From Candidatus Oleimmundimicrobium americanum (GTDB lineage: Bacteria > Actinomycetota > Aquicultoria > UBA3085 > Oleimmundimicrobiaceae): a stretch of 22,944 bases of DNA. The stretch lies in assembly GCA_002366545.1 (NCBI GenBank), contig DFBH01000061.1:1-22944 (forward strand), given 5' to 3'. Under the pieces are notes generated by a model. That model made no database searches, was not told the DNA's origin, and saw only the letters and a list, made by a program, of their open reading frames with translations. Position numbers and translations under genes: made by a program. Shown in pieces: positions 15,736 to 22,852 of this stretch; positions within the stretch are counted from its first letter, which is position 1; each line of letters opens with the position of its first letter.

Positions 15736-17358
15736 TTGGCTAAACACATATTTGTTACCGGTGGGGTTGTTTCATCGCTTGGGAAAGGGATTACAGCTGC
15801 CTCTCTCGGTCGTTTGCTTAAAAGCAGGGGGATGAAGGTAACCGTCCAAAAATTGGACCCGTATTTAAATGTTGACCCAGGCACAATGAGTCCATATCAG
15901 CACGGAGAGGTGTTTGTTACCGATGATGGTGCGGAAACCGATTTAGACTTGGGACATTATGAAAGGTTTATAGATGAAAGCTTAAAGCGCGACAGCAATG
16001 TTACGGCCGGTTCAATATATTGGTCAATTGTTACCAAAGAGCGTCGAGGAGATTTTTTAGGTGGAACAGTTCAAGTAATTCCACATGTAACCAATGAAAT
16101 CAAAGAGAGAATTTTAAGATTGGGGAAAGAAAACAAAACCGATGTTGTTATAACTGAAATAGGTGGAACAGTTGGCGATATTGAGAGCCTTCCTTTTCTT
16201 GAAGCCATACGGCAATTTAAAAAAGATATTGGAAAAGAAAATGTGTTTTATATACATGTTACTTTAATACCATATCTTAATGCGTCTGCTGAGTTAAAAA
16301 CAAAGCCTACTCAGCATAGTGTAAAAGAGTTGCGCAGCATCGGCATTCAACCGGATGCTATTGTTTGCAGGTCCGAAAGACCAATTAATGATGATATTAG
16401 AAGAAAAATAGCCTTATTTTGCGATATCGACCTCAATGCAGTAATTTCAACGGTGAATGTAGATACCATTTATGAAGTTCCGCTTATTTTACATGCAGAG
16501 GGGCTTGACGATATAGCGGTAGAACATCTGAAGCTCGATGGGAAAGAAGCAGATCTTTCTGAATGGAAGAGCTTGGTTAAAAGAATAAAGAGTTTGAAAG
16601 AAAACATAATAATTGCCCTTGTTGGGAAATATGTTCAGCTTCCGGATGCTTATTTAAGCATAGTTGAGGCCTTAAAACATGCCGGTTTTTATCATGAAGT
16701 TGACGTCGAAATTCAGTGGGTCGATGCGGAAACGATGGGGTCCGAAGAGGTTGAAAGGAAGTTGGCAAATGTTGATGGGATTTTAGTTCCCGGTGGATTT
16801 GGTATTCGAGGGGTAGAAGGTAAAATCAGTGCGGTGAAATACGCAAGAGAAAATAGCATACCTTTTCTTGGAATTTGCCTGGGAATGCAGTGTGCTGTGG
16901 CTGAATTCGCGCGCAATGTTGTTGGTCTTAAAGATGCAAACAGCTCGGAGTTTGATTCAACTACACCGTATCCTGTAATTGATTTATTGCCCGAACAGAA
17001 AGATGTTGAAGACATGGGTGGGACCATGCGTCTTGGTCTTTATCCTTGCAAAATCGACATAGGGACTAAAACCGGCGAGGCATACAATGACGAAGTTGTT
17101 TATGAGAGGCACAGACATCGTTACGAGGTTAATAACATTTATAGGCAATCGCTTGTTGATAGCGGTCTTGTTTTAAGTGGTTTATCTCCGGACGGAAGGT
17201 TGGTTGAAATTGTTGAGCTTGCCAATCACCCATGGTTTGTCGCGTGCCAATTTCATCCTGAATTCAAATCAAGGCCAACTAAGCCCCATCCCATATTTAG
17301 AGATTTTATCGGTGCGGCCATTGAAAAAGCAAAGACAAGAGGGGCAACTAACGACTGA
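15736..17358 (+). CDS. pyrG: CTP synthase
   Basis: Makes CTP from UTP, ATP and glutamine. The 540-residue protein has the amidoligase domain (1 to about 270) beginning KHIFVTGGVVSSLGKGITAA, and a glutamine amidotransferase domain (about 290-530) with nucleophile C381 in GICLGMQ and H507/E509 in FHPEF. The length is normal. The start is TTG 15736 with GGGAGG (15723-15728) at ideal spacing, giving the standard N-terminus MAKHIFVTGG. pyrG after steA-steB and before a Nudix gene and xerD matches the mycobacterial order, here with the two envelope genes and two further genes inserted. Confidence 0.98.
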   Translation: MAKHIFVTGGVVSSLGKGITAASLGRLLKSRGMKVTVQKLDPYLNVDPGTMSPYQHGEVFVTDDGAETDLDLGHYERFIDESLKRDSNVTAGSIYWSIVTKERRGDFLGGTVQVIPHVTNEIKERILRLGKENKTDVVITEIGGTVGDIESLPFLEAIRQFKKDIGKENVFYIHVTLIPYLNASAELKTKPTQHSVKELRSIGIQPDAIVCRSERPINDDIRRKIALFCDIDLNAVISTVNVDTIYEVPLILHAEGLDDIAVEHLKLDGKEADLSEWKSLVKRIKSLKENIIIALVGKYVQLPDAYLSIVEALKHAGFYHEVDVEIQWVDAETMGSEEVERKLANVDGILVPGGFGIRGVEGKISAVKYARENSIPFLGICLGMQCAVAEFARNVVGLKDANSSEFDSTTPYPVIDLLPEQKDVEDMGGTMRLGLYPCKIDIGTKTGEAYNDEVVYERHRHRYEVNNIYRQSLVDSGLVLSGLSPDGRLVEIVELANHPWFVACQFHPEFKSRPTKPHPIFRDFIGAAIEKAKTRGATND

Positions 17359-17369
17359 AAGGGGAAGAG

Positions 17370-18482
17370 ATGATTAATTCTGTTCGGTTGGTTAAAAATT
17401 TTGTTGAGATTGCTCAAATTGAAAGCGAAAGTTTCAAAGAAAAGAAATTAGCGCAGTTAATTATTAACAAAATGGCACATATGGGTGTTGATGTTAGAGT
17501 AGATTTTGCTCAAGAACAAGTTGGAAGCAATACGGGAAACGTAGTTATCAGATTACCGGGAAAAAAGTCGGCTCCCACGTTATTATTTTTAGCTCATATG
17601 GATACTGTATCTCCCGGGGCTGGGGTGCAACCGGTAATTGATAACGGAGTTATTCGAAGTGGCGGGGACACGATATTGGGTGCAGATGACAAGGCGGGCA
17701 TCGCTGCGATTCTTGAGGCAATTCAAATTTTAAGGGATGAACATATTGGGCATGGGAATATTGTAATTATTTTTACAGTAGCTGAAGAAAAAGGAAGTCT
17801 TGGTGCAAAGAATTTAGACTATGGTGCTTTAAAGGTTGATTACACTTTTGTTTTGGATGGAGATGGACCTGTTGGAAATATAATTACCAAAACGTCTTCA
17901 CAAAGTATTATAAGGGCAAAATTTATTGGTAAAGCAGCTCATGCTGGAATCTCTCCCGAGTTAGGGGCCGACACCATTCAAGCAGCAGCCAAAGCAATTT
18001 CGAAAATGAAGTTAGGAAAAGTAGATGAGGAAACTACGGCAAATATCGGTGTGGTTAAAGGCGGCACATCCTTTAATATAATTCCCGCAGTGACATATGT
18101 TGAAGGTGAAGCAAGGAGTTTTTCGGCGGAGAAGCTGAAAACGCAAATTGAACACATGGATAATTGTTTTAATGAAGGGGCAAGAGAATTTAATGTAAAA
18201 GTTGAAGTTAAAGTAAAAAGTGGGTTTACCGCTTACAACTTAGAATCAAGTGATAAAGTTGTAAGCATTGCCTCAGCTGCTATTAAAAATATTGGTCTTA
18301 ACCCTGAGTTGGTGGCTAGCAGGGGCGGAAGTGACGCAAATGTATTAAACGAAAAAGGAATTAGTGCGGTTAATCTGGGAATTGGAATGGAAAATCCTCA
18401 CTCAAGAGATGAAAGCATTGCGGTTGAACAACTTGAATTGTTAACCAAGGTTTTACTTGAAATCATAAAAATTGAGTCGTGA
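17370..18482 (+). CDS. M20 family metallopeptidase, PepT-like
   Basis: A 370-residue zinc aminopeptidase-type protein. Expected ligands and catalytic residues are H76 and D78 in FLAHMDTVSPG, bridging D106 in LGADDKAG, catalytic E139 and ligand E140 in TVAEEKGSLGA, D163 in VLDGDGP, and H344 in ENPHSRDE. The dimerisation domain (about 175-290) includes GKAAHAGISPELGA. It fits the 'peptidase T-like' subgroup rather than true tripeptidase PepT. No signal peptide is seen, so it is cytoplasmic. The ATG at 17370 follows AGGGGAAGAG 11 nt after the pyrG stop. The substrate is unknown. Confidence 0.9.
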   Translation: MINSVRLVKNFVEIAQIESESFKEKKLAQLIINKMAHMGVDVRVDFAQEQVGSNTGNVVIRLPGKKSAPTLLFLAHMDTVSPGAGVQPVIDNGVIRSGGDTILGADDKAGIAAILEAIQILRDEHIGHGNIVIIFTVAEEKGSLGAKNLDYGALKVDYTFVLDGDGPVGNIITKTSSQSIIRAKFIGKAAHAGISPELGADTIQAAAKAISKMKLGKVDEETTANIGVVKGGTSFNIIPAVTYVEGEARSFSAEKLKTQIEHMDNCFNEGAREFNVKVEVKVKSGFTAYNLESSDKVVSIASAAIKNIGLNPELVASRGGSDANVLNEKGISAVNLGIGMENPHSRDESIAVEQLELLTKVLLEIIKIES

Positions 18483-18491
18483 AAATGAAAC

Positions 18492-19565
18492 ATGATAAAT
18501 TTTAAAGAAGGTTTTGTAACTAAAATTATTCGGCAAAGAAAAGGTTTAACTGAGGTTAAGGTTAAACTTGAAGGTAAGTGTTGTGATGCAATAAATTTTG
18601 ATGGTTTAACTGGCGATATTGCCGTTGAAGATAAAGTTGTTTTAAACACTACTGCGGTAGAGCTTGGTTTAGGTACGGGTGGGAAACATTTTGTGTTGTG
18701 GAATCTTAGGCATCATTTTGTTAATACCTCCAAATCTGGTCACATTATGAAATTAAGATATACTCCTCTTCAAATGAAGTTTCTCTCCGTTGAGGAACAA
18801 GAAAGCCCCTATCATACGGATATGCAAAATACAGATTTAGACGGAATGCCGGTTATTATAGGGACTTTGCACAGCCAATTGCCACCGGCGGTTGCCACCA
18901 TAAAAGAAATGGATTCATCGGTTAAGATTGCGTATATAATGACAGATGGTGGTGCCCTGCCTATTATTTTAAGTAATTTGGTTGAAAAATTGAAAAGTTT
19001 AAAGCTTATTGATTCGACCATAACCGTTGGTCATGCTTTTGGTGGCGATTATGAAGCGGTAAACATCTACAGTGGGCTAATCGCTGCAAAATATGTTGCT
19101 GAAGCTGACATTGCTGTTGTGATTATGGGTCCGGGAATCGTAGGGACCGACTCTCCTTTGGGATTTACCGGAATAGAGCAAGGTGAAATTATTAATGCTG
19201 CAAATTCGTTAAACGGAAAGGCTATTGCCATTCCCCGAATAAGCTTTAAAGATAAACGAAAACGGCATTTTGGTATAAGCCATCACACCCTTACCGCCTT
19301 ATCGAAAGTTGCTCTTACGAGATCTGTGGTAACTTTGCCGGAGATGTCTGAAGATAAAATTAAAGTTTTAGAAAACCAGTTTAAGGAAAGAGAAATAAAC
19401 ACTAAACATCAAGTAGAGGTTATGCCTAATAATATAACTCTACCGGTACTTAAGAAACATGATTTAAAAATTACAACGATGGGTAGAACCATTTTAGATG
19501 AACCTGAATTTTTTAAAGCAGCCGGTTGTGCCGGGATTTATGCTTTGAGATTAATAAGAGATTAG
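18492..19565 (+). CDS. DUF3866 family protein of unknown function
   Basis: A 357-residue soluble protein that I recognise as the DUF3866 family, typical of actinobacteria and some Firmicutes. Notable conserved-looking stretches are GGKHFVLWNLR, the LRYTPLQ segment, PVIIGTLHSQLPPAVATIK, IAYIMTDGGALPI, TITVGHAFGGDYEAVNIYSGL, VVIMGPGIVGTDSPLGFTG and KRHFGISHHTLTAL. The Gly-rich stretches suggest a nucleotide- or substrate-binding fold, but no known catalytic motif is clear. There is no signal peptide or membrane segment. The start ATG 18492 has no good ribosome binding site, 9 nt after the M20 stop. The Nudix gene follows directly, sharing the stop/start junction (TAG-GTG). Function unknown. Confidence 0.8.
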   Translation: MINFKEGFVTKIIRQRKGLTEVKVKLEGKCCDAINFDGLTGDIAVEDKVVLNTTAVELGLGTGGKHFVLWNLRHHFVNTSKSGHIMKLRYTPLQMKFLSVEEQESPYHTDMQNTDLDGMPVIIGTLHSQLPPAVATIKEMDSSVKIAYIMTDGGALPIILSNLVEKLKSLKLIDSTITVGHAFGGDYEAVNIYSGLIAAKYVAEADIAVVIMGPGIVGTDSPLGFTGIEQGEIINAANSLNGKAIAIPRISFKDKRKRHFGISHHTLTALSKVALTRSVVTLPEMSEDKIKVLENQFKEREINTKHQVEVMPNNITLPVLKKHDLKITTMGRTILDEPEFFKAAGCAGIYALRLIRD

Positions 19566-20129
19566 GTGAAAGATTTGCGGGAAGTTGAGCAACTTGGTAA
19601 AAAACACAAAAAAATAAAGTCCCAGGTTAAGTTCAAAGGTAAAATATTGAATTTACGTGTAGATGAGGTTGAACTTCCCAATGGGAGGGTGGTTGAAAGA
19701 GAGGTTGTTGAGCACAGAGGGGCGGTTGGAATAGTTCCGGTTACAAATAAAAATGAAGTTATTTTGCTTAGACAATACAGATATCCAATCAATGAGGTAA
19801 TTTGGGAAATACCGGCCGGGTTACTTGATAGAAAAGAAAATCCTTTAGATTGTGCAATTCGCGAGCTAAAAGAAGAAACGGGTTGTAGTGCCAAAAAATT
19901 TATTAAAATGGCGGAATTTTATCTCACCCCGGGGAACAGCAATGAGTATTTTTACTTGTATTTAGCGAGGGACCTAAATAGAGGAGAAGTTGAATTAGAG
20001 GAAGATGAGTTTTTGGAGTCAAAAGATGTACTCTTTCAGGATGCTTTGGAAATGATCGTTGATAATGAAATTAAGGATGCAAAGACCATTGTTGGTTTAT
20101 GTTTGGCTGAAAAGTTTTTAAGGATTTAA
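19566..20129 (+). CDS. Nudix hydrolase, ADP-ribose pyrophosphatase-like
   Basis: A 187-residue protein with a full Nudix box: G-x5-E-x7-REL-x-EE-x-G spanning GLLDRKE and then IRELKEETGC. The preceding RQYRYPINEVIWEIPAGLL is characteristic of the ADP-ribose pyrophosphatase subgroup, as is the downstream YLTPGNSNEYFYLYLARDL. It likely cleaves ADP-ribose or a related sugar nucleotide. The start is GTG 19566 right after the DUF3866 stop, with a weak ribosome binding site, so coupling is likely. In mycobacteria the same family lies between pyrG and xerD, supporting orthology. Confidence 0.92.
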   Translation: MKDLREVEQLGKKHKKIKSQVKFKGKILNLRVDEVELPNGRVVEREVVEHRGAVGIVPVTNKNEVILLRQYRYPINEVIWEIPAGLLDRKENPLDCAIRELKEETGCSAKKFIKMAEFYLTPGNSNEYFYLYLARDLNRGEVELEEDEFLESKDVLFQDALEMIVDNEIKDAKTIVGLCLAEKFLRI

Positions 20130-20138
20130 AGGAAAATT

Positions 20139-21032
20139 ATGAAGCAATTGTTAAGAGATTATTTGAACTTTCAAAGCGTCGAAAGGGGTTTGGCGAAGAA
20201 TTCACTTCAAGCTTATGAAGGAGACTTAAATAAGTATTTAGAGTTTCTTGAGAAGAACAAGATAAGATCGGTTGACAAAATAAGCTATCAGGATGTCTTA
20301 AATTATTTAACAAGTCTTAAGAAAAAAGGGCTGGCTTCGACAACGATATCGCGCAATGTTGCGGCAATAAAGACGTTTCACAAGTTTTTAGTTCGAGAAG
20401 GGACAACGGAGAATTTTCCGACTGCAAATCTTAAATTTCCCAAGATTCCGCGCAAACTTCCAAAGGTTTTTTCGGTTGATGAAGTTGTAAAATTACTTGA
20501 GCAGCCTCATGGCCAAGTGCCTGCAAGTCTTAGAGATAAAGCAATTTTGGAAGTTCTTTACGGAGCGGGGGTTAGAGTGTCTGAGTTGGTTTTTTTAAAT
20601 GTTGACGATATTGATTTTGAATCAGGATACATACGAGTTTTTGGCAAGGGCTCAAAAGAGCGTATTGTCCCGGTAGGTTCTTATGCACTTGAGGCAATAT
20701 CAGAATATATAAAAAAAGGCAGGATAAAACTGATAAAGGGCTATCACAGCGGGGCACTTTTCTTAAATCAACACGGAAAGCGTTTAACCAGACAAGGATG
20801 TTGGAAGATTTTAAACAAATATGCCAAGCAAGCCGGTTTGGAAGACATCCACCCTCACTCTTTGCGCCACTCTTTTGCAACGAGTTTATTGCAAGCAGGA
20901 GCGGATTTACGTTCCGTTCAGGAGATGCTTGGTCATGCCGATATATCAACGACTCAAATTTATACCCATGTAACAAGAGAGCATTTAAAGGAAGTTTATA
21001 TGCTGACTCATCCGAAGGCGAAGAAGATATAA
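20139..21032 (+). CDS. xerD: Site-specific tyrosine recombinase XerD
   Basis: Resolves chromosome dimers at dif, normally with XerC. The 297-residue protein has an N-terminal SAM-like core-binding domain (about 1-90) and a catalytic domain with R146 (GAGVRVSEL), K170 (FGKGSKER), H240 and R243 (HPHSLRHSFATSL), H266 (MLGHADIS) and nucleophile Y275 (TTQIYTHV). The length is exactly that of Xer proteins. ATG 20139 follows AAAGGA. The position after the Nudix gene is the actinobacterial xerD location, which argues against a phage integrase. No dif site was recognised nearby. No classical terminator follows. Confidence 0.95.
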   Translation: MKQLLRDYLNFQSVERGLAKNSLQAYEGDLNKYLEFLEKNKIRSVDKISYQDVLNYLTSLKKKGLASTTISRNVAAIKTFHKFLVREGTTENFPTANLKFPKIPRKLPKVFSVDEVVKLLEQPHGQVPASLRDKAILEVLYGAGVRVSELVFLNVDDIDFESGYIRVFGKGSKERIVPVGSYALEAISEYIKKGRIKLIKGYHSGALFLNQHGKRLTRQGCWKILNKYAKQAGLEDIHPHSLRHSFATSLLQAGADLRSVQEMLGHADISTTQIYTHVTREHLKEVYMLTHPKAKKI

Positions 21033-21216
21033 AAGCAAGGGTAAAGTTCAAGTCATCAGCCGTCAGACTCCAGCCTCCAGGAAAAGCAAATGGATGAGTG
21101 GAGAGAAAGCATAAGGGTAAAAAGGAGCTGGCGACATAGCAACGTGGTGACGTAGAAACCAAGTAGCCAAGAAACTAAGGAACCAGGAAGCTGGCGACTG
21201 ATTGGATTACGGGGTA

Positions 21217-21270
21217 ATTGGTAGAAATTAAGTGGAGATTTCGAATAAATAATTGTTAATCTCTACCAAT
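21217..21270. repeat. Imperfect inverted repeat with 15-nt arms
   Basis: ATTGGTAGAAATTAA (21217-21231) pairs with TTAATCTCTACCAAT (21256-21270) at 14 of 15 positions around a 24-nt loop. It has no T-run and no adjacent gene. It could be a remnant of a small mobile element or a cruciform-forming repeat. Confidence 0.5.
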
Positions 21271-21282
21271 CTCAATAAGTTT

Positions 21283-21313
21283 CTATAAATTACAATGAAT
21301 CACTATAAATTAC
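21283..21313. repeat. Direct repeat of CTATAAATTAC
   Basis: CTATAAATTAC occurs at 21283-21293 and 21303-21313, a 20-nt period. A near copy, CACTATAAATCAC, lies beyond deoB at 22862-22874, compared with CACTATAAATTAC at 21301-21313. Confidence 0.5.
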
Positions 21314-21357
21314 TATTAGTCTCAACGAAGCTATCTCATAAGCAGCAGATGGCAGAT

Positions 21358-21385
21358 GCCTGCCCGCCTCTGGCGGGGCAGATAG
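21358..21385. repeat. Complete palindromic copy of the GCCTGCCCGCC repeat
   Basis: TGCCCGCC (21361-21368), loop TCT, then GGCGGGGCA (21372-21380) form a stem with one extra G. The right part, 21371-21385, is identical to window bases 1-15, and the core also matches 273-291. Three occurrences in two intergenic regions indicate a dispersed intergenic repeat family. Confidence 0.65.
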
Positions 21386-21440
21386 CGAAGAGTATAGAGC
21401 AGAGAGCGTATGGTTAAAACCAAAAGTGAAAATATCTATC

Positions 21441-21561
21441 CGTCATTGCGAGCACCTCACCCCAGTCTAACTGGGGTGATTTAAGAAAGAAACAAGGTTT
21501 TGGTATGGAGAGTAGTGAGCTTGTTACTTAGGAGCCTTGTTTTGTAAGGCGTGGCAATCTC
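21441..21561. repeat. CGTCATTGCGAG...GCAATCTC dispersed repeat element
   Basis: The left end CGTCATTGCGAG (21441-21452) and right end GTGGCAATCTC (21551-21561) match the ends of a short palindromic repeat seen in many unrelated bacterial genomes, usually with GAAGCAATCTC on the right. Here about 100 nt of interior separates them, including a 10-bp hairpin (21457-21479) and an 8-bp inverted pair AAACAAGG (21490-21497) / CCTTGTTT (21535-21542). There is no transposase, so it would be non-autonomous. Confidence 0.55.
21457..21479. other. Perfect 10-bp hairpin inside the repeat element
   Basis: TCACCCCAGT (21457-21466), loop CTA, ACTGGGGTGA (21470-21479). A 10-bp perfect stem with a 3-nt loop. 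On the + strand it is followed by TTTAAG rather than a T-run, so terminator function is doubtful. Confidence 0.6.
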
Positions 21562-21581
21562 AAGATTACCTCATAGTTACC

Positions 21582-21613
21582 ACCCCTTGTCTATCTTTTG
21601 ATAGGCAAGGGGT
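21582..21613 (+). promoter_or_regulatory. Strong hairpin upstream of deoB
   Basis: ACCCCTTGTCTATC (21582-21595) pairs with GATAGGCAAGGGGT (21600-21613) across a TTTT loop: 14 pairs, one of them G-U. It ends about 22 nt before the deoB ribosome binding site. No T-run follows on either strand, so it is not a standard terminator. An mRNA-stabilising 5' stem or an operator is possible. Confidence 0.5.
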
Positions 21614-21646
21614 ATATTAGGTATTAAAAAATTAAGAGGAGATAAT

Positions 21647-22831
21647 TTGAAAAAAGAAAGTTTTAATCGGGTGATAATCATAGTTTTAGACAGCGTGGGC
21701 GTTGGGGGGCTTCCCGATGCTTACAAGTATGGCGATGAGGGAAGCAACACACTTGCTAACACCGCCAAAACTGTCGGAGGTTTAAATATTCCCAACTTTA
21801 AGAAGCTCGGTCTCGGAAACATCATTAAAGTTGAAGGCGTTGAGCCATCAAAGAGCCCCATGGCTTCTTACGGCAAGATGACCGAAAGGTCAGCAGGCAA
21901 AGATACAACCACCGGTCACTGGGAGCTCATGGGCATTTGTCTTCCCGACCCGTTTCCGGTTTACCCAAACGGTTTTCCAAAAGAGGTAATCGATGAATTT
22001 GAAAAGAAAATCGGCAGAAAAATTTTGTGTAACAAGCCCGCTTCCGGCACTGAAATAATTAAAAAATTGGGCGAAGAACATATGAAAACGGGCAAACCAA
22101 TCATTTACACATCGGCAGATAGTGTTTTTCAAATTGCCGCGCATAAAGAAACAATTCCACTTAAAGAGCTTTATGAAATGTGTGAGGTTGCTCGAGATAT
22201 TTTGAGAGGGGAGCACAGTGTTTGTAGAGTGATAGCCAGGCCATTTATTGGAGAACCCGGCTCTTTTGTTCGCACGACCGAAAGACGTGATTATTCCGTC
22301 AAACCTCCCGGCAAAACCGTTTTGGACTATGCAACAGATGTGGGATTCGAAGTATTTGCTGTCGGAAAGATAGGCGAAATATTTGTCAATCAGGGCATAA
22401 CTGAAGCATTACACATTGACAACAACATGGATGGGGTAGATAAAACTCTGGCTTATATGGAGAAAAAAGATAAAGGAATCATATTTACAAATCTTGTGGA
22501 TTTCGACATGCTCTGGGGGCACAGAAACAATCCGGAGGGCTATGCCAAGGGTTTAGAAGAAATAGATAAACGAATTCCGGAAATTATCGAGAACCTAAAG
22601 TCAGATGACATCCTTGTATTTACGGCTGATCATGGATGTGATCCAACAACCCCAAGCACCGATCACTCCAGGGAATATGTTCCATTGATTGTTTACGGAG
22701 AAAGGATAAAATCTGGTGTAAACCTGGGAATTTGTAAAACATTCTCTGATTTGGGTAAAACCATAGCGGACTTGATGAATTTTGATGCGCCGGTTGAAGG
22801 AGAAAGTTTCGCGGAAATAATAGTGGTTTAA
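21647..22831 (+). CDS. deoB: Phosphopentomutase
   Basis: Interconverts (deoxy)ribose 1-phosphate and 5-phosphate, linking nucleoside salvage to the pentose phosphate pathway. The 394-residue alkaline-phosphatase-superfamily enzyme shows VLDSVGVGGLPDA with metal ligand D15, GKDTTTGHWE (84-93) carrying the phospho-threonine site (probably T87), FTNLVDFDMLWGHR, and the C-terminal metal site TADHGCDPTTPSTDHSRE. The length is normal. The start is TTG 21647 with AGAGGAG (21635-21641); no ATG fits. It stands apart from the xerD block behind 614 nt of repeats and ends in its own terminator, so it may be a single-gene unit. No deoA, pnp or deoC neighbour is in the window. Confidence 0.97.
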   Translation: MKKESFNRVIIIVLDSVGVGGLPDAYKYGDEGSNTLANTAKTVGGLNIPNFKKLGLGNIIKVEGVEPSKSPMASYGKMTERSAGKDTTTGHWELMGICLPDPFPVYPNGFPKEVIDEFEKKIGRKILCNKPASGTEIIKKLGEEHMKTGKPIIYTSADSVFQIAAHKETIPLKELYEMCEVARDILRGEHSVCRVIARPFIGEPGSFVRTTERRDYSVKPPGKTVLDYATDVGFEVFAVGKIGEIFVNQGITEALHIDNNMDGVDKTLAYMEKKDKGIIFTNLVDFDMLWGHRNNPEGYAKGLEEIDKRIPEIIENLKSDDILVFTADHGCDPTTPSTDHSREYVPLIVYGERIKSGVNLGICKTFSDLGKTIADLMNFDAPVEGESFAEIIVV

Positions 22832-22852
22832 AAACAACCACTATTATTTTTC
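22814..22852 (+). terminator. Intrinsic terminator of deoB, overlapping its coding end
   Basis: AAATAATAGTGGTT (22815-22828) pairs perfectly with AACCACTATTATTT (22836-22849), 14 bp around a 7-nt loop, running into TTTTTCT. The stop codon (22829-22831) is in the loop, so the left arm encodes the last residues of deoB. Confidence 0.8.

Larger units (their letters stand above)
21033..21646. other. 614-nt non-coding region rich in repeats between xerD and deoB
   Basis: No gene is supported on either strand. From left to right: drifting short words such as AACCAAGTAGCCAAGAAACT around 21090-21200; an imperfect inverted repeat at 21217-21270; repeated CTATAAATTAC words at 21283-21313; a GC palindromic repeat at 21358-21385; a CGTCATTGCGAG-type dispersed element at 21441-21561 with an internal hairpin; a strong hairpin at 21582-21613; and the deoB ribosome binding site AGAGGAG at 21635-21641. 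Confidence 0.8.

Noticed and set aside
20139..21032. Phage or integron integrase rather than XerD
   Set aside because: Length, motifs and the pyrG-Nudix-xerD context all fit housekeeping XerD; no phage or cassette genes are nearby.
20798..21097. Plus-strand open frame of 99 codons overlapping the xerD end
   Set aside because: It is in another frame of conserved xerD codons, has no ribosome binding site and no recognisable domain.
20572..21162. Long open frame on the minus strand (196 codons) across the end of xerD and into the intergenic region
   Set aside because: It is antisense to the strongly conserved XerD catalytic domain, has no recognisable domain, and its N-terminal part comes from low-complexity DNA.
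21457..21479. Terminator for xerD
   Set aside because: The stem is good but no T-run follows, it lies over 400 nt from the xerD stop, and it sits within a dispersed repeat element.
21033..21646. CRISPR array or tRNA in the repeat-rich intergenic region
   Set aside because: The repeats are not regularly spaced with unique spacers, and no cloverleaf or conserved tRNA T-loop sequence is visible.
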